Shown here: positions 36,431-48,899 of the stretch, one piece after another
Position numbering within the stretch: position 1 is the first letter of the stretch
How the letters are laid out: each line of letters begins with the position of its first letter
Source: Stomorhina lunata
Taxonomy: Eukaryota > Arthropoda > Insecta > Diptera > Rhiniidae
Assembly (NCBI GenBank): GCA_933228675.1
Contig: OW121740.1
Coordinates: 9,865,942 to 9,929,941, forward strand
DNA: 64,000 nt
Reading direction: 5' to 3'
The notes under the pieces: model-generated
Told to the model about the DNA's origin: nothing
The model's input: only the letters and a program-made list of their open reading frames with translations
Databases searched by the model: none
Program-made: the position numbers and the translations under genes

Positions 36431-37850
36431 ACTTAAAACTTCTTAGAAGACCAAGAAGATGTTGCCTTAGGCTGGTTATAATGGGAAAATAAGGAGAATT
36501 GCATCTTATTCTTCTTCTTGTAACCTTTCTTCATTGTAAAAGAAGAAAAGCCAAAGAGTCTGGTAGTAGGGACTACACCATCATGCAGCAAAAGTACCAA
36601 AACTATTACTTACTATGACTACAACTGGTGGCAACAGCTATTGGCATAATGGTCTTAAACCTGCAACATTTTAACAAACTACTACAATAAAATAGTAGAA
36701 CATACATACTCACTCTCTCTTCTTTATACTCTAGCAGTTGTAAAGAGAAGTAAAATTTCTTGCAAGTCCTTGCGTTTTTCTTTTGAATTATACAAAATAT
36801 TTTAGTATAAGTAAGAGTGTTAGTATGTTTATGTCCTAGAAAGTGTTTTGAGGCATGATATGTTGTTGTAGTTGTAATTGTAGTGTAAGAGATGATTTGT
36901 GTATATGTTGTTGTTTTTTTTGGCCCCATTGTAATTCATAATGTTGTATTTGGGGTGGCAGGTTGTTTCAATGATTCATTGATGTATGTATGTGTGTGTG
37001 TATGTGTGTGTGTGTCTAGGAAAGGCAGCTGAATGTTTTTGGCTGAGAATGAGTTAGTGGTTTTGTTTATTGCTGGGGTTTGGACAACACCAACAGCAAC
37101 ATATAACAATGTTAACAACAAGGTGGTTTAACAACAAATACGGCTGCAGGATAAATAAAGTATTGAGGTTGCAGCTGCTGCCTGTAAACTCTGCCTTTCA
37201 TGACTTGCCTCGTTTGTGTGAAAGTTTTAAGATGATTTCAAGACTATAACTACTCCTGCTGCATTGTATCCATGTGTTAGAGGGCGATTGTTGCAAGTTA
37301 TAAATGTGTTTGTTTGCTACACATTTTCTTGCCTCGAAGTGCCTTCGTTTGTTTCCACAAAATTCTAAACGTGCTAATGTTTTTTTACTCGATATATTTA
37401 TTCCAACAATTTTCTTCAATTCCTCTTTAGCAACATAATTATTTGTATCGTTTTCGTGTTATTGCAATTGAATTCCTCTTGTTGTTATTTTGTGACTTTT
37501 ATATCGTTCCAATATTTAGACGTAAATGATGATGATATTGGCAAAAAAAAAGAACAGGAGTAGGGAAAACACAGACTCATATATTTACTTGGCTGAGTAA
37601 TGGCAAATTGATTGATCAGATAGAAAAAGGGATTTGCTGTTGATTCATTAAGACGTTTATTTGTATTTAGTTAAAGGAACATTTTCTGAGTGATTGAAAC
37701 AATGAGCAACTTGACATTTTTGCATAGATGGATCAAATTTTCTTAAGGATAAAGTAAAAGCCTTAAGGGCAGATTCTGAGACAAGAGGAAACAATTAGAG
37801 TTTTAAGGAAATAAAAGAATTTTTTTGTAATTTGTTTTCTTTTTTTTGTT
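36431..37850. other. Non-coding spacer with GT and TTG tracts
   Basis: This is unique-looking sequence with a GT tract at about 36,988-37,016. Overlapping minus-strand frames (36,606-36,929, 107 codons; 36,936-37,121; 37,198-37,419) have no domain I recognise. The first two read across CAA/CA-type microsatellite sequence. I do not call genes here. Confidence 0.5.
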
Positions 37851-37859
37851 ATCAAGACA

Positions 37860-40800
37860 TTATATTTCAATTAGAAACTTGTTGCTACTGGAGGCTAATG
37901 TTGGTAGACGGGGCAACATTTTAGGTATATAAAAATGTTGCCAGAGAAAAAAATTGCTTAATCATGCTAAGCAAAAGATTCAATTTTTCTATAAAAATCT
38001 AGATGACATAAGAATGTTTCCTTACCAAATGTAGCTTGACTTGTATAATAGAATGTTGCTAGACAAGTCATTTGTATACATATATTTGTATACAAAAATT
38101 TAAATTCTAGATAATATTTTTCCTATAGAAAATGTTGATTCAAAAAATTATATCGATATTCCAAGATTTTTGTCATAGAAAATGTTTCCTGACAATATGT
38201 TAACTAGAGCAAATGTTGCTAAACAAAGTAAACATTGTTACAACTAAATGTAATGTTGTGTGATAAGGCAATATTATGTAGAAACATTATTGCTAAAGGA
38301 AATTTTGTATAAAAAATTTAATTCCACTAGAAATTGTTGCTTTTAAAACCAAAATTGTCATTATCGAATTTGTTGCGTAACAAACATTTCACTAAAGCAA
38401 ATGTTCCTAAACAAGTATATAAGTATTTAAAGTGTTGCGGGTAAATAAAATGTTGCCCGAAAAGGCAATATTATTTTTTAAGATAAGTCTACTTTATTGC
38501 TAAAGAAAAGTTGCTTGATATGCCAACATTCTTGAAAATGTTGCGTAACAACTTGTTTGACTAAAAAAATGTTGCTAAACAAGAAATCATCTATTCAAAC
38601 TGTTGTGAATAAAGGCAATGAAATTAAGCAATAGCATGTTTAAGAGATGTTGCATTAGTATGTTCCTAAAGAAAATGTTGCCTTAAATTAAGAAATATTT
38701 ATAAAACCTTTTTCCTCTAAAAACTGTTGCTTAAAATCCAAAATTCTTATAGATACTAGAAAATGTTGCGTGTCAAAATTTGTTGCTAAAGGAAATATAT
38801 ATATGTTGCGGGTAAATATAATGTTACGTGACTTTACTTTTTAAGATGTTGCTATTATTGTTATTACTATTGCCATAGAAAAACAAAAAAATATTTAATA
38901 CATACTTTTCTCAAAGAAATGTTGCTAAACAAGAATTCAACTCTTGCATATAAATGCAATTTTTAAGTATTTTCAAAAGATGTTGCATAGCTATATTGCT
39001 AAAAAAATGTTTCTTAAAATTCAAACATTTTTTTAAACAAATTCTTTTATTCGAATAAATGTTTCTTGATTATCTAAAGTTCCTATAACAGAAAATGTTG
39101 CTTGACAAACTTTGTTGCTGAAGAAAATATTGCTTAACAACCAGTTAATTCTTCAAACTGTTGCGGGTAAATATAATGTTGCGTGACAAGATAATATTAC
39201 TTTTTATAGAAAATGTTGCTTTATACCAAAATGTCTTAAATAAATTTTGTCCCTAAAGAAATGTTGGAAAAAAATGTTTAAGCAACATTTTATATTATAT
39301 TAATATTGACATATAAGTTAATACAAAATGTTACGTAACAATTTTTTTAATTAAAGCAAATGTTGCTAAACAGTAATTCAACTGTTTTTGGTTGAGTGTT
39401 GAGATGTTGAGTAGCTATGTTGCTAAAGGAAATGTTGGTTAAAACTGGAACATTTGTTAAACAAAATTTATTCAAGATTATCTAAATCCATCTAAAATTT
39501 TTATGCTAGAAAATGTTTCGTGACAAATATTGTTGCGGAAGGAGATATTGCTAAACATCAGTAAATTCTTCAAAATGTTGCGTGACAACTTTTTAAGATG
39601 TTATGTAATAAGGCAACATTATTGGCATAGAAAATGTTGCTTTAAACTAAAGTATTTTTAATAAAATTTTCTCCTCAAAGAAATGTTGCTTGATATGCCA
39701 ACATTAATATAATATAAAATGTAACATTTATTGACATAAGAAAATGTTGCTAAACAAGAATTTAATTTTTGCGTATAAATGCAATTTTTAAGCATTTTTA
39801 AAAGATGTTGCGTGATTATGTTGCCAAAGAAAATGTTGCTTCAAACTAAAGCAGTTTTTATTCAAGAAAATGTTTCTTGATTATACAAAATTTTAGTACT
39901 AGAAAATGTTGTGTGACAAACTTCTTTGCTAAAGGAAATATTGCTAAACAATCAATTAATTCTTCGAAATGTTGCGGATAAATATAATGTTGTGTGACAA
40001 GGTATATATAACAAGACAACATTATTGCCATTGAAAATGTTGCTTTAAACTAAAATATCTTTAATAACATTTTTTCCCCTAAATAAATATTCCTTGATAT
40101 GCCAACATGCAACATTTTTGACTTAAGCAAATGTTGAAAAACAAAAATTAAACTGTTTCGTATAAATGCAAATTTTAAATATTTTTAAAAGATGTTGTGT
40201 GGTTATGTTGCATTATACAAAATTTTTATAAGAGAAAATGTTGCGTGAAAACTTTGTTGCTAAAGGAAAAATTGCTAAACAAATGTTGCTTAAAACAAAT
40301 ATCTTTTGCTAGCAACATTTACTAAAGCAAATGTTGCTAAGCAATTATTTATATATTCAAAGTAAATATTGCAAATGTTGAAAAACAAAAATTAAACTGT
40401 TTCGTACAAATGCAATTTTTAAATATTTTTAAAAGATGTTGCGTGGTTATGTTGCTAAATAAAATGTAAAATTTAAACATTTTTTTTCTCAAGAAAATAT
40501 TTATTCATTATACAAAATGTTTAATCTTTATTCATTATACAAAATTTTTATAATAGAAAATGTTGCGTGAAAAACTTTGTTGCTAAAGCAAAAATTGCTA
40601 AACAAGCAGCTTTTCAAAATGTTGCTGGTAAATACAATGTTGCGTGATAGCACAATTACCGATGTTAACTGAATCATTTTTCTTACAATAAAGTTTGTTC
40701 CTAGATAAAATGATGCTTAACAAGGTGAAAATGTTGCTTGATAAAGCAATATCAAATGTTGCTTGGCAAAGAAACATTTTTCATGTAAAAAATATTGCAT

Positions 40801-41440
40801 GGCAAGGCAAGATTCTTCCTATAAAAAATGTTGCTTGGTAATGCAACATTTGTTCTATAAAAAATGTGGCTTGACAACGCAACATTCTTTTTTATAGATA
40901 TATATATTGTTTAACAATGCAACTTTTTTTCTTACGGAAAATTTTAATTGACTAGGCAACATTTTTGTTATTGAAAATGTTGCTTGGCATAATTTTGCAA
41001 AATTTTGCAAAGCAACATTTTTCGTATAGAAAATAGAAAATGTTGCTGTACAAAGCAACAATTTTGCTATTTCAAATGTAGCTTGACATAATTTATTATA
41101 GTAAATGTTGCTTTACAAAAGAGTAATTTTTATAAAGAAAATGTTGATGAAGAAGTTAATATTATTATTATTGAAAATTTTGCTTAAAAAGTAAATATTT
41201 AACCGGGCAATATTTCTTCTATTTAAAATGTTGCAAGAGAATAGTTTTTCTCTAAAAACTGTTTCCTAATCATTTTCCATTAGAAAATTTTGCTTGACAA
41301 GTCATTATTTTTTATTCAAAAATGTTCCATGGAAAGCAGAGGAAATGTTGCTTGACAAGGTGATATTGTTTTCTATAGAAAATGTTGCTAGGAACAAGCT
41401 AAGTATAAAATGTTGCCTATCACTTCAAATTTGCTTATAA
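37860..41440. repeat. ATGTTGC zone, right part
   Basis: Dense, diverged ATGTTGC(K)TGACAAGGCAATATT-like motifs recur with variants such as GGTAAATATAATGTTGCGTG (about 38,810, 39,165, 39,970 and 40,630). A direct duplication offset by 244 bp is clear: GAAAAACAAAAATTAAACTG starts at 40,136 and at 40,380. At 40,735-41,140 the motif alternates strands almost regularly. No gene was seen. Confidence 0.75.
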
Positions 41441-42116
41441 AATATTCAATGATAAAAGATTTAGGAAAATTAAAACGAAACTAAAAATAACTCATTTTAA
41501 TCAATCATTTTAAAGCTATAAATAAAATTATGCAAATGTTGCTGGTACCCTTTAAAAAAAATCCCTCAATTTCCTTAAGAGTTTTGAGTCCATCTTCCTC
41601 TACAGTTTTGCTACATTTCCAGTTTTGATAGTCAGTCGTCATTCAACACTTTTCCATTTTCCTGTTGTCTTTTTCAAGAACCTAGAGTTAAGCGCTACAC
41701 GTTGCTGGTAATTTTTTTTCGAATCCTGTTTTTTGGTCCTTTTTTATTTCATTTAGTTTATTTTAACTGTTTTCCTTTTTTTCTTCCATTTTTGTTGTTG
41801 TTTATTTTTTATTGTAACGACCCTTAAATATTTTTTCGATGGTGGATTGTTGGGCATATGTGTGTGTGTGTGTGTATAAAGGAGTTTGTGTGTGTTTTTG
41901 AAGGAGTCTGTATGAATGTTAAACAACTTCATCTTGAAAGTCGTGAAGTGAATGGAACAACTATTTTGGAAGGAAGAATCAGTGGCAGAAATGTCCGAGG
42001 TAGTTGTTTTTCTGTGTTGTAATGAGATTTATTTTTATACTTAAACAAATACATATAAATATTTTTAAACACACACAGGCACGGAAATATTTTTTAAAGT
42101 TACTTCTCATTTGTTA
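41441..42116. other. AT-rich spacer with GT microsatellite
   Basis: No gene was seen. A GT tract lies at about 41,858-41,876. Confidence 0.55.
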
Positions 42117-44261
42117 AGGAACAGTGGACTCACCGATATTTTCAAAAATTTACTATTTTTATTTTTTTTTTCAAAAATTGGTTATTTTTATAGCAAATTT
42201 TTCAAAAACTTCTTATTTTTATAGGAAATATTTCAAAAATTTCTTATTTTTATTGGAAATTTTTCAAAAATTTCTTATTTTTATAGGAAATTTTTCAAAA
42301 CCTTCTTATTTTTATAGGAAATTTTTCAAAAATGTCTTATTTTTATAAGAAATTTTTCAAAAATTTTTTATTTTTATAGGAATTTTTTAAAAAATTTCTT
42401 ATTTTTATAGGAAATTTTTCATAGAATTCCTATTTTTATAGGAAATTTTTCAAAAATTTCTTATTTTTATAGGAAATTTTTCAAAAATTTCTTATTTTTA
42501 TAGGAAATTTTTCAAAAATTTCTTATTTTTATAGGAAAATTTTCAAAAATTTCTTATTTTTATAGGAAATTTTTCAAAAATTTCTTATTTTTATAGGAAA
42601 TTTTTCAAAAATTTCTTATTTTTATAGGAAATTTTTCAAAAATTTCTTATTTTTATAGGAAATTTTTCAAAAATTTCTTATTTTTATAGGAAATTTTTCC
42701 AAAAATTTCTTATTTTTATAGGAAATTTTTCAAAAATGTCGTATTTATATTGAGAATTTTTCAAACATTTCTTGTTTTTATATAAAATTATTCAAAAATT
42801 TCTAATTTTTATAAGAAAATTTTCAAAAATTTTTTATTTCTATAGGAATTTTTTCAATGTTTTTTTATTTTTAAAGGAAAATTTTCAAAAATTTCTTATT
42901 TTTATAAGAACATTTTTCAAAAATATTTTATTTTTATAGGATATTTTAAAAAAGTTTCTAATTTTTATGGGAAATGTCATTTTTTTATAGGAAATTTTTC
43001 AAAATTTTCTTATTTTTATAGGAAAATTTTCAAAAAATTCTTATTTTTAAAAGGAAATTTTTCTAAAATTTCTATTTTTGTAGGAAATTTTTGAAAAATT
43101 TCTTATTTTGAGAAGAAATTTTTTTAAAATTTCTGAATTTTATAGGAAAGTATATAAAAATTTCTTATATTTATAGGAAATTTTTAAAAAATTTCTGATT
43201 TTTATAAGAAATTATACAAAAACTTCTTATTTTTATAGAAAATTTCTCCCTTTTAAAGAAATTTATAAAAAAATTTCTTATTTTTTCTGGAAATTATTTA
43301 AAAATTTCTTATTTTTATAGGAAAATTTTCAAAAATTCTTATTTTTATAGGAAATTTTTCAAAAATTTCTTATTTTTATAGAAAATTTTTCAAAATTTCT
43401 TATTTTTATAGGAAATTTTTCAAAAATTTCTTATTTTTGTAAGAATTTTTTCAAAAATTTCTTATTTTTAAAGTAAATTTTTTAAAATTTTTTTATTTTT
43501 ATAGGAAATTTTTCAAAAATTTCTTATTTTTATAAGAAATTTTTGAAAAAATTCATATTTTTAAAGGAAATTTTTCAAAGTTTTTTTATTTTTATAGGAA
43601 ATTTCTTATTTTCGTAAGAAATTTTTCAAATATTTCTTATTTTTATAGGAAATTTTTCAAAAATTTCTTATGTTATAAAACTTTTATAAAATTTCTTATT
43701 TTTATTGAACATTTTTTTTATTTTTATCGGAAATTTTTAAAAAAATTGTTATTTTAATTGGAAAATTTTCAAAAATTTCTCATTTTTATAGAAAATTTTT
43801 CAAAGATTTCTAATTTTTATAGGAATTTTTTCAAAAAAATTCTTTTTTTTATAGGAAATTTTTCAAAATTTTTAATTTTTATAGGAAATTGTTAAAAAAT
43901 TTCTTATTTTTGTAGGAAATTTTTTAAAAATGTCTTATTTTTATAAGAAATTTTTCTTAACAATTTCTTATTATTACAGGAAATTTTTGAAAATTTTCTT
44001 AGTTTTATAAGAAAATTTTCCAAAAATTTCTATTTTTATTGGAAAATTTTCAAAAGTTTCTTATTTTTTAGAAAAATTTTCAAAAATTTATAAGAAATTT
44101 TTAAAAATTTCTTATTTTTGAGGAAATTTTTCTAAAAAATTTCTTATTGTTATAGAAAATTATCCAAAAATTTCTTATTGTTATAGAAAATTTTCCAAAA
44201 ATTTCTTATTTGTATAGAAAATTTTTCAAAAATTAAATAACACATGGGTCCCACTGTTCCA
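42117..44261 (+). mobile_element. Possible TIR element whose body is a 31-bp array
   Basis: The 31-bp array is bracketed by AGGAACAGTGG (42,117-42,127) and CCACTGTTCCA (44,251-44,261), inverted over 10 of 11 bases. Weaker inverted similarity continues inward (ACTCAC against GGGTC). TA flanks both ends (42,115-42,116 and 44,262-44,263), consistent with a Tc1/mariner-type MITE. There is no coding sequence inside. The ends are short, so chance is not excluded. Confidence 0.5.
42130..44235 (+). repeat. AT family I, 31-bp array, copy 2 (plus orientation)
   Basis: The unit is GGAAATTTTTCAAAAATTTC followed by TTATTTTTATA, the same as array 1 except for TTTCTTA in place of TTTCCTA, which breaks the palindrome by one base. 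It is most regular at 42,430-42,730 and strongly degenerate from 42,760 to 44,235. A 74-codon frame (42,124-42,348) is a by-product of the repeat. Confidence 0.93.
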
Positions 44262-44263
44262 TA

Positions 44264-45270
44264 GTTTATTTTATTTCTTAATTGTTTTTATATTCGAAGT
44301 TCTAGAGCCGTCATCATCAAATGTAATATTGTTTTGTGACTATTTCCGTTTGTTATTTGTACAATTTGCCATTTCCTATCCACATACACATACACCCACT
44401 CTCAAGTGCTTCAGTCTATGTGTAAGAGTCTGTATATGTTTTCCAAATGCCCAAAGACGACATTTATGACCATTACAATACAATATCGAACCTTATGAGT
44501 ACATTTTTATTTTATTTTATAGGTTTTGTACTCTCATGGCTACTCAAGAGCTCCGGCTCCAGCTCCGACTCCTATGTTTAAATGCCCTTCCCTTGCATGG
44601 CAGTTGAACATTTTAGTAATCCTTAAAACAGGATTTTCTATAGATTTATATGGACTAGAGTTTGAGCGGTGGCTGTGGGAAAGAGCGTGTGATGGGTTCT
44701 CTTCAGTAGCCATTGAATTGTTGCCATAAAAATGTTTGCGAATTGAGATTTTAGCATAAGAAACGCATTTAAATTTGTTACACTCACGTTTTATGTTCAA
44801 CTTTAATGCTTTTTTCTTTCCTCTACTTGGATTTTCATAAGAATTATATGGTTTTGTGTATGTGAGTGTGTGTGTGTGTGTGCTAAAGTCCTGCAGGACA
44901 TATACTTTAATCCATAAATTGTTTTATTTATTTTGTCGGTTTTTTCCATTTATTTTTTGCCTTATAAAAACAGCAGCAAAAAAAAAAATTAAGTTGAAAA
45001 GAATTTCTGTTTATGCAAATGTTTTGTGACTTTTTACCTCTTGATAAAATGTTTGGGGAGAAAGCGATAAAAATGTGGGGGATAATAAAAACACGAAAAA
45101 AGAACGAAATTTGATCTGAAGATTAAAATTCAAATGCTGAAAATATTCTTTTTTTTCCAGGAATTTAGTGAAATATTTTACATTGAAGGAAATTTTAAAA
45201 TAAATGTAACCCTTTAAAAATATAAAGTCATCATCTAGAGAAAGAAAATTTTTTAATACAATATTTGAAA
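44264..45270. other. Non-coding spacer, slightly less AT-rich
   Basis: It contains a GCTCCGGCTCCAGCTCCGAC hexamer-like stretch at about 44,549-44,572 and a GT tract at 44,866-44,882. Two opposing open frames overlap (44,526-44,729 plus; 44,540-44,800 minus). Neither has a recognisable domain. Confidence 0.5.
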
Positions 45271-45279
45271 TATTTCCTA

Positions 45280-47110
45280 TTAAAATCAGAAATTTTTGAA
45301 AAAATTCCTATAGAAATAGGAAATTTTTGAAAAAATTCCTATAAAAATATGAAATTTTTGAAACATTTCCTATAAAAATATGAAATTTTTGAAACATTTC
45401 CTATAAAAACAGGAAATTTTTGAAAAATTTCCCATAAAAATAGGAAATTTTTGAAAAATTTCCTATAAAAATAGGAAATTTTTGAAAAATTTCCTATAAA
45501 AATAGGAAATTTTTGAAAAATTTCCTATAAAAATAGGAAATTTTTGAAAAATTTCCTATAAAAATAGGAAATTTTTGAAAAATTTCCTATAAAAATAGGA
45601 AATTTTTGAAAAATTTCCTATAAAAATAGGAAATTTTTGAAAAATTTCCTATAAAAATAGGAAATTTTTGAAAAATTTCCTATAAAAATAGGAAATTTTT
45701 GAAAAATTTCCTATAAAAATAGGAAATTTTTGAAAAATTTCCTATAAAAATAGGAAATTTTTGAAAAATTTCCTATAAAAATAGGAAATTTTTGAAAAAT
45801 TTCCTATAAAAATAGGAAATTTTTGAAAAATTTCCTATTAAAAATAGGAAATTTTTGAAAAATTTCCTATAAAAATAGGAAATTTTTGAAAAATTTCCTA
45901 TAAAAATAGGAAATTTTTGAAAAATTTCCTATAAAAATAGGAAATTTTTGAAAAATTTCCTATAAAAATAGGAAATTTTTGAAAAATTTCCTATAAAAAT
46001 AGGAAATTTTTGAAAAATTTTCTATAAAAATAGGAAATTTTTGAAAAATTTCCTATAAAAATAGGAAATTTTTGAAAAATTTCCTATAAAAATAGGAAAT
46101 TTTTGAAAAATTTCCTATAAAAATAGGAAATTTTCGAAAAATTTCCTATAAAAATAGGAAATTTTTTAAAAATTTCCTATAAAAATAGGAAATTTTTGAA
46201 AAATTTCCTATTAAAATAGGAAATTTTTGAAAAATTTCCTATAAAAATAGGAAATTTTTGAAAAATTTCCTATAAAAATAGGAAATTTTTGAAAAATTTC
46301 CTATAAAAATTGGAAATTTTTGAAAAATTTCCTATAAAAATAGGAAATTTTTGAAAAATTTCCTATAAAAATAGGAAATTTTTGAAAAATTTCCTATAAA
46401 AATAGGAAATCTTTGAAAAATTTCCTATAAAAATAGGAAATTTTTGAAAAATTTCCTATAAAAATAGGAAATTTTTGAAAAATTTCCTATAAAAATAGGA
46501 AATTTTTGAAAAATTTCCTATAAAAATAGGAAATTTTTGAAAAATTTCCTATAAAAATAGGAAATTTTTGAAAAATTTCCTATAAAAATAGGAAATTTTT
46601 GAAAAATTTCCTATAAAAATAGGAAATTTTTGAAAAATTTCCTATAAAAATAGGAAATTTTTGAAAACTTTCCTATAAAAATAGGAAATTTTTGAAAACT
46701 TTCCTATAAAAATAGGAAATTTTTGAAAAATTTCCTATAAAAATAGGAAATTTTTGAAAAATTTCCTATAAAAATAGGAAATTTTTGAAAAATTTCCTAT
46801 AAAAATAGGAAATTTTTGAAAAATTTCCTATAAAAATAGGAAATTTTTGAAAAATTTCCTATAAAAATAGGAAATTTTTGAAAAATTTCCTATAAAAATA
46901 GGAAAATTTTGAAAAATTTCCTATAAAAATAGGAAATTTTTGAAAAATTTCCTATAAAAATAGGAAATTTTTGAAAAATTTCCTATAAAAATAGGTAATT
47001 TTTGAAAAATTTCCTATAAAAATAGGAAATTTTTGAAAAAATAGGAAATTTTTAAAAAAATTCCTATAAAAATAGGAAATTTTTTAAAAATTTCCTATAA
47101 AAATAAGAAT
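45280..47110 (-). repeat. AT family I, 31-bp array, copy 3 (reverse orientation)
   Basis: Units read CCTATAAAAATAGGAAATTT + TTGAAAAATTT, exactly the reverse complement of the array 1 unit. About 59 copies are present, very homogeneous between 45,430 and 47,040, with scattered single-base changes. Both margins are degenerate. Confidence 0.96.
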
Positions 47111-48895
47111 TTTTTGATTTCGTATAAAAATAAGAATTTTTTGTAAAATTTCTTCTTAAATTAAAAAATTTCGAGAAATCATGCACAGGAATATTTTAAG
47201 CTGTTGTATTTGGTCCTACTCTGACTTTAGTGATTTAGGGTATTCTAGTATTGGTCTTGACCGGTTAAAGCATTTCCTGACTTGCTTTAATTTGTATTTA
47301 TTCCATCCATTTCCGGTCTAATGTATCTGTTTTTCATATTTGATTTCAATTTTTATTTCGTTGGCATGTTTTCTCTTCATTGAGTTTTAACTTATTTTCC
47401 CCATTTTTTTCTGCATATTTTACAATTTATGCCTTTGAGCGAGCAGCAGCAAAACGCTGTAAATGTTGTTTTTTTTGTTATTGCCGTAAGATTCTAGATG
47501 TTCTCTACGCAATTTAATTGAAAATAAAAATAAAAATGCACATAAAAATAAAAAAGTACAAAATGAAAATAAAAATAATAAAATAAAATCTATAAAAAAA
47601 TAAGAAGTGAAAAACAATTTTTCTGTGTTACTGCAGACACACACACACACACATACACTTATATAATCATAAATACTTGAAAGTATTTGTTTGAATATTC
47701 TTACTTACACAGAGGAAACGGAAAAGCATCCTTCAAACTGACCTTTTTTTTCTTTCTCTTGATTTTTATTTTTATTATTATTTCTTGTTGTTGTCGCTGT
47801 TGTTGAGCTCATAATGAAGAGTTTGTATTGCAAAATAAAACATATTGTTTTTGTCGGTATGAATGTTGTTGTTGTTGCTGCTGTTGTTTTCATTTATTCC
47901 TTTAAGGCGTAAAAGGCCTAAGGATTCCTTTCCTCTACCATCCAAAGGCTTTTGTTCCTTTTAGCTGTAAAATTCCCTTTAAGCTTTTTCCAGGCCAAAT
48001 AGCTGACTAAATGGCTAAATGAATGTTGGTCATTGCTCAGATTAATAAATGTTGATCCTTTTTTTGTTTTTTTTTTTTGGTAAAATCCTCCGAAAAAAGG
48101 GTATGTAAGAGTTTAAGCGCTAAAAATAACTGCAAACATTTTACTCCTCTGGCTTTAAGTGTTATGGCAAAATATGTGTTTGTAAGTAACTCCGTTTACT
48201 CGTTATTGCTGTTATTGCCTGCTATTGCCTTTATTGTTGTTACATTACTCATTCATGTTGTTGTAATTGTTTAAATGTTACTAAAATAGTCATAAAATCA
48301 TTGAAAGAGGCGTTCGTGTATAATGTTCTTTTTATTATTGTTTTTGATACTTAGACTTTTTAAATGGTAGCAAATCTTTGGTTATGATTTCTTTGTTTTT
48401 TCCCTATCCCTCGTTCTTATTCGGAAGATTATTGTTATTTGTTGGCTGTCGTTTTTTGATGTTGGCAAATGGATTTTAGTTAAATAGCCAGCATTTTGTT
48501 CGATCATCAAACACGCATATGTATGCGTGTGGCTGCTTGTTATTGTTAGGACAATACACAAGCATTAGGCTTGGACATTTAAATGTGAGTCTGTAGGTGC
48601 CCGACAGTTCGTAGGTCATATTAAATTTCGTTAGCGAACTAATACAAATAAATTGAGGATTTCCGAAAAAAAATAGAATTTGATTCTAGTCGCTTATAGA
48701 ATTAAGTACTGACCAGCTCAAACGTTAATATTTTATGTCAATTTATTTGTTTTGGTGGTAGTTCTTTAATTAGAATCTGTTGGGTATGTATGCTTTCACT
48801 GGACTGTTCAACATCTTGACATTGCAAATAAATTTACTTGAATGAAATTTGGAAAACGTATAATAAAGGAAATTAAGAAAAGTACTGTGGTTTAG
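47111..48895. other. AT-rich non-coding spacer with CA and TTG tracts
   Basis: The first few tens of bases are the fading array edge. The rest holds a CA tract (about 47,637-47,653), AAATAAAAATAAAAA-like runs and TTG runs (about 47,865-47,890). The short frames here (47,420-47,650 minus, 47,705-47,893 minus, 48,077-48,274 plus) show no domain and are not called. Confidence 0.55.
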
Positions 48896-48899
48896 AAGA

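Noticed and set aside
36606..37419. Minus-strand frames including one of 107 codons
   Set aside because: The first two cross CAA and CA microsatellite-like sequence, giving Thr- and His-rich peptides. The third has no recognisable domain. None has visible splice or promoter context.
42115..42120. piggyBac-type TTAA insertion at the left border of the 42 kb array
   Set aside because: TTAA precedes GGAACAGTGG on the left only. The right flank is ATAG, so a TA duplication fits better.
42124..42348. 74-codon Phe/Lys/Ile-rich frame
   Set aside because: It is the translation of the 31-bp repeat. The period of 31 shifts frame with each unit and no protein family is suggested.
45280..47110. Possible assembly concatemer
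   Set aside because: Scattered independent base changes between units and degenerate margins indicate genuine repeats. Exact copy number remains uncertain.
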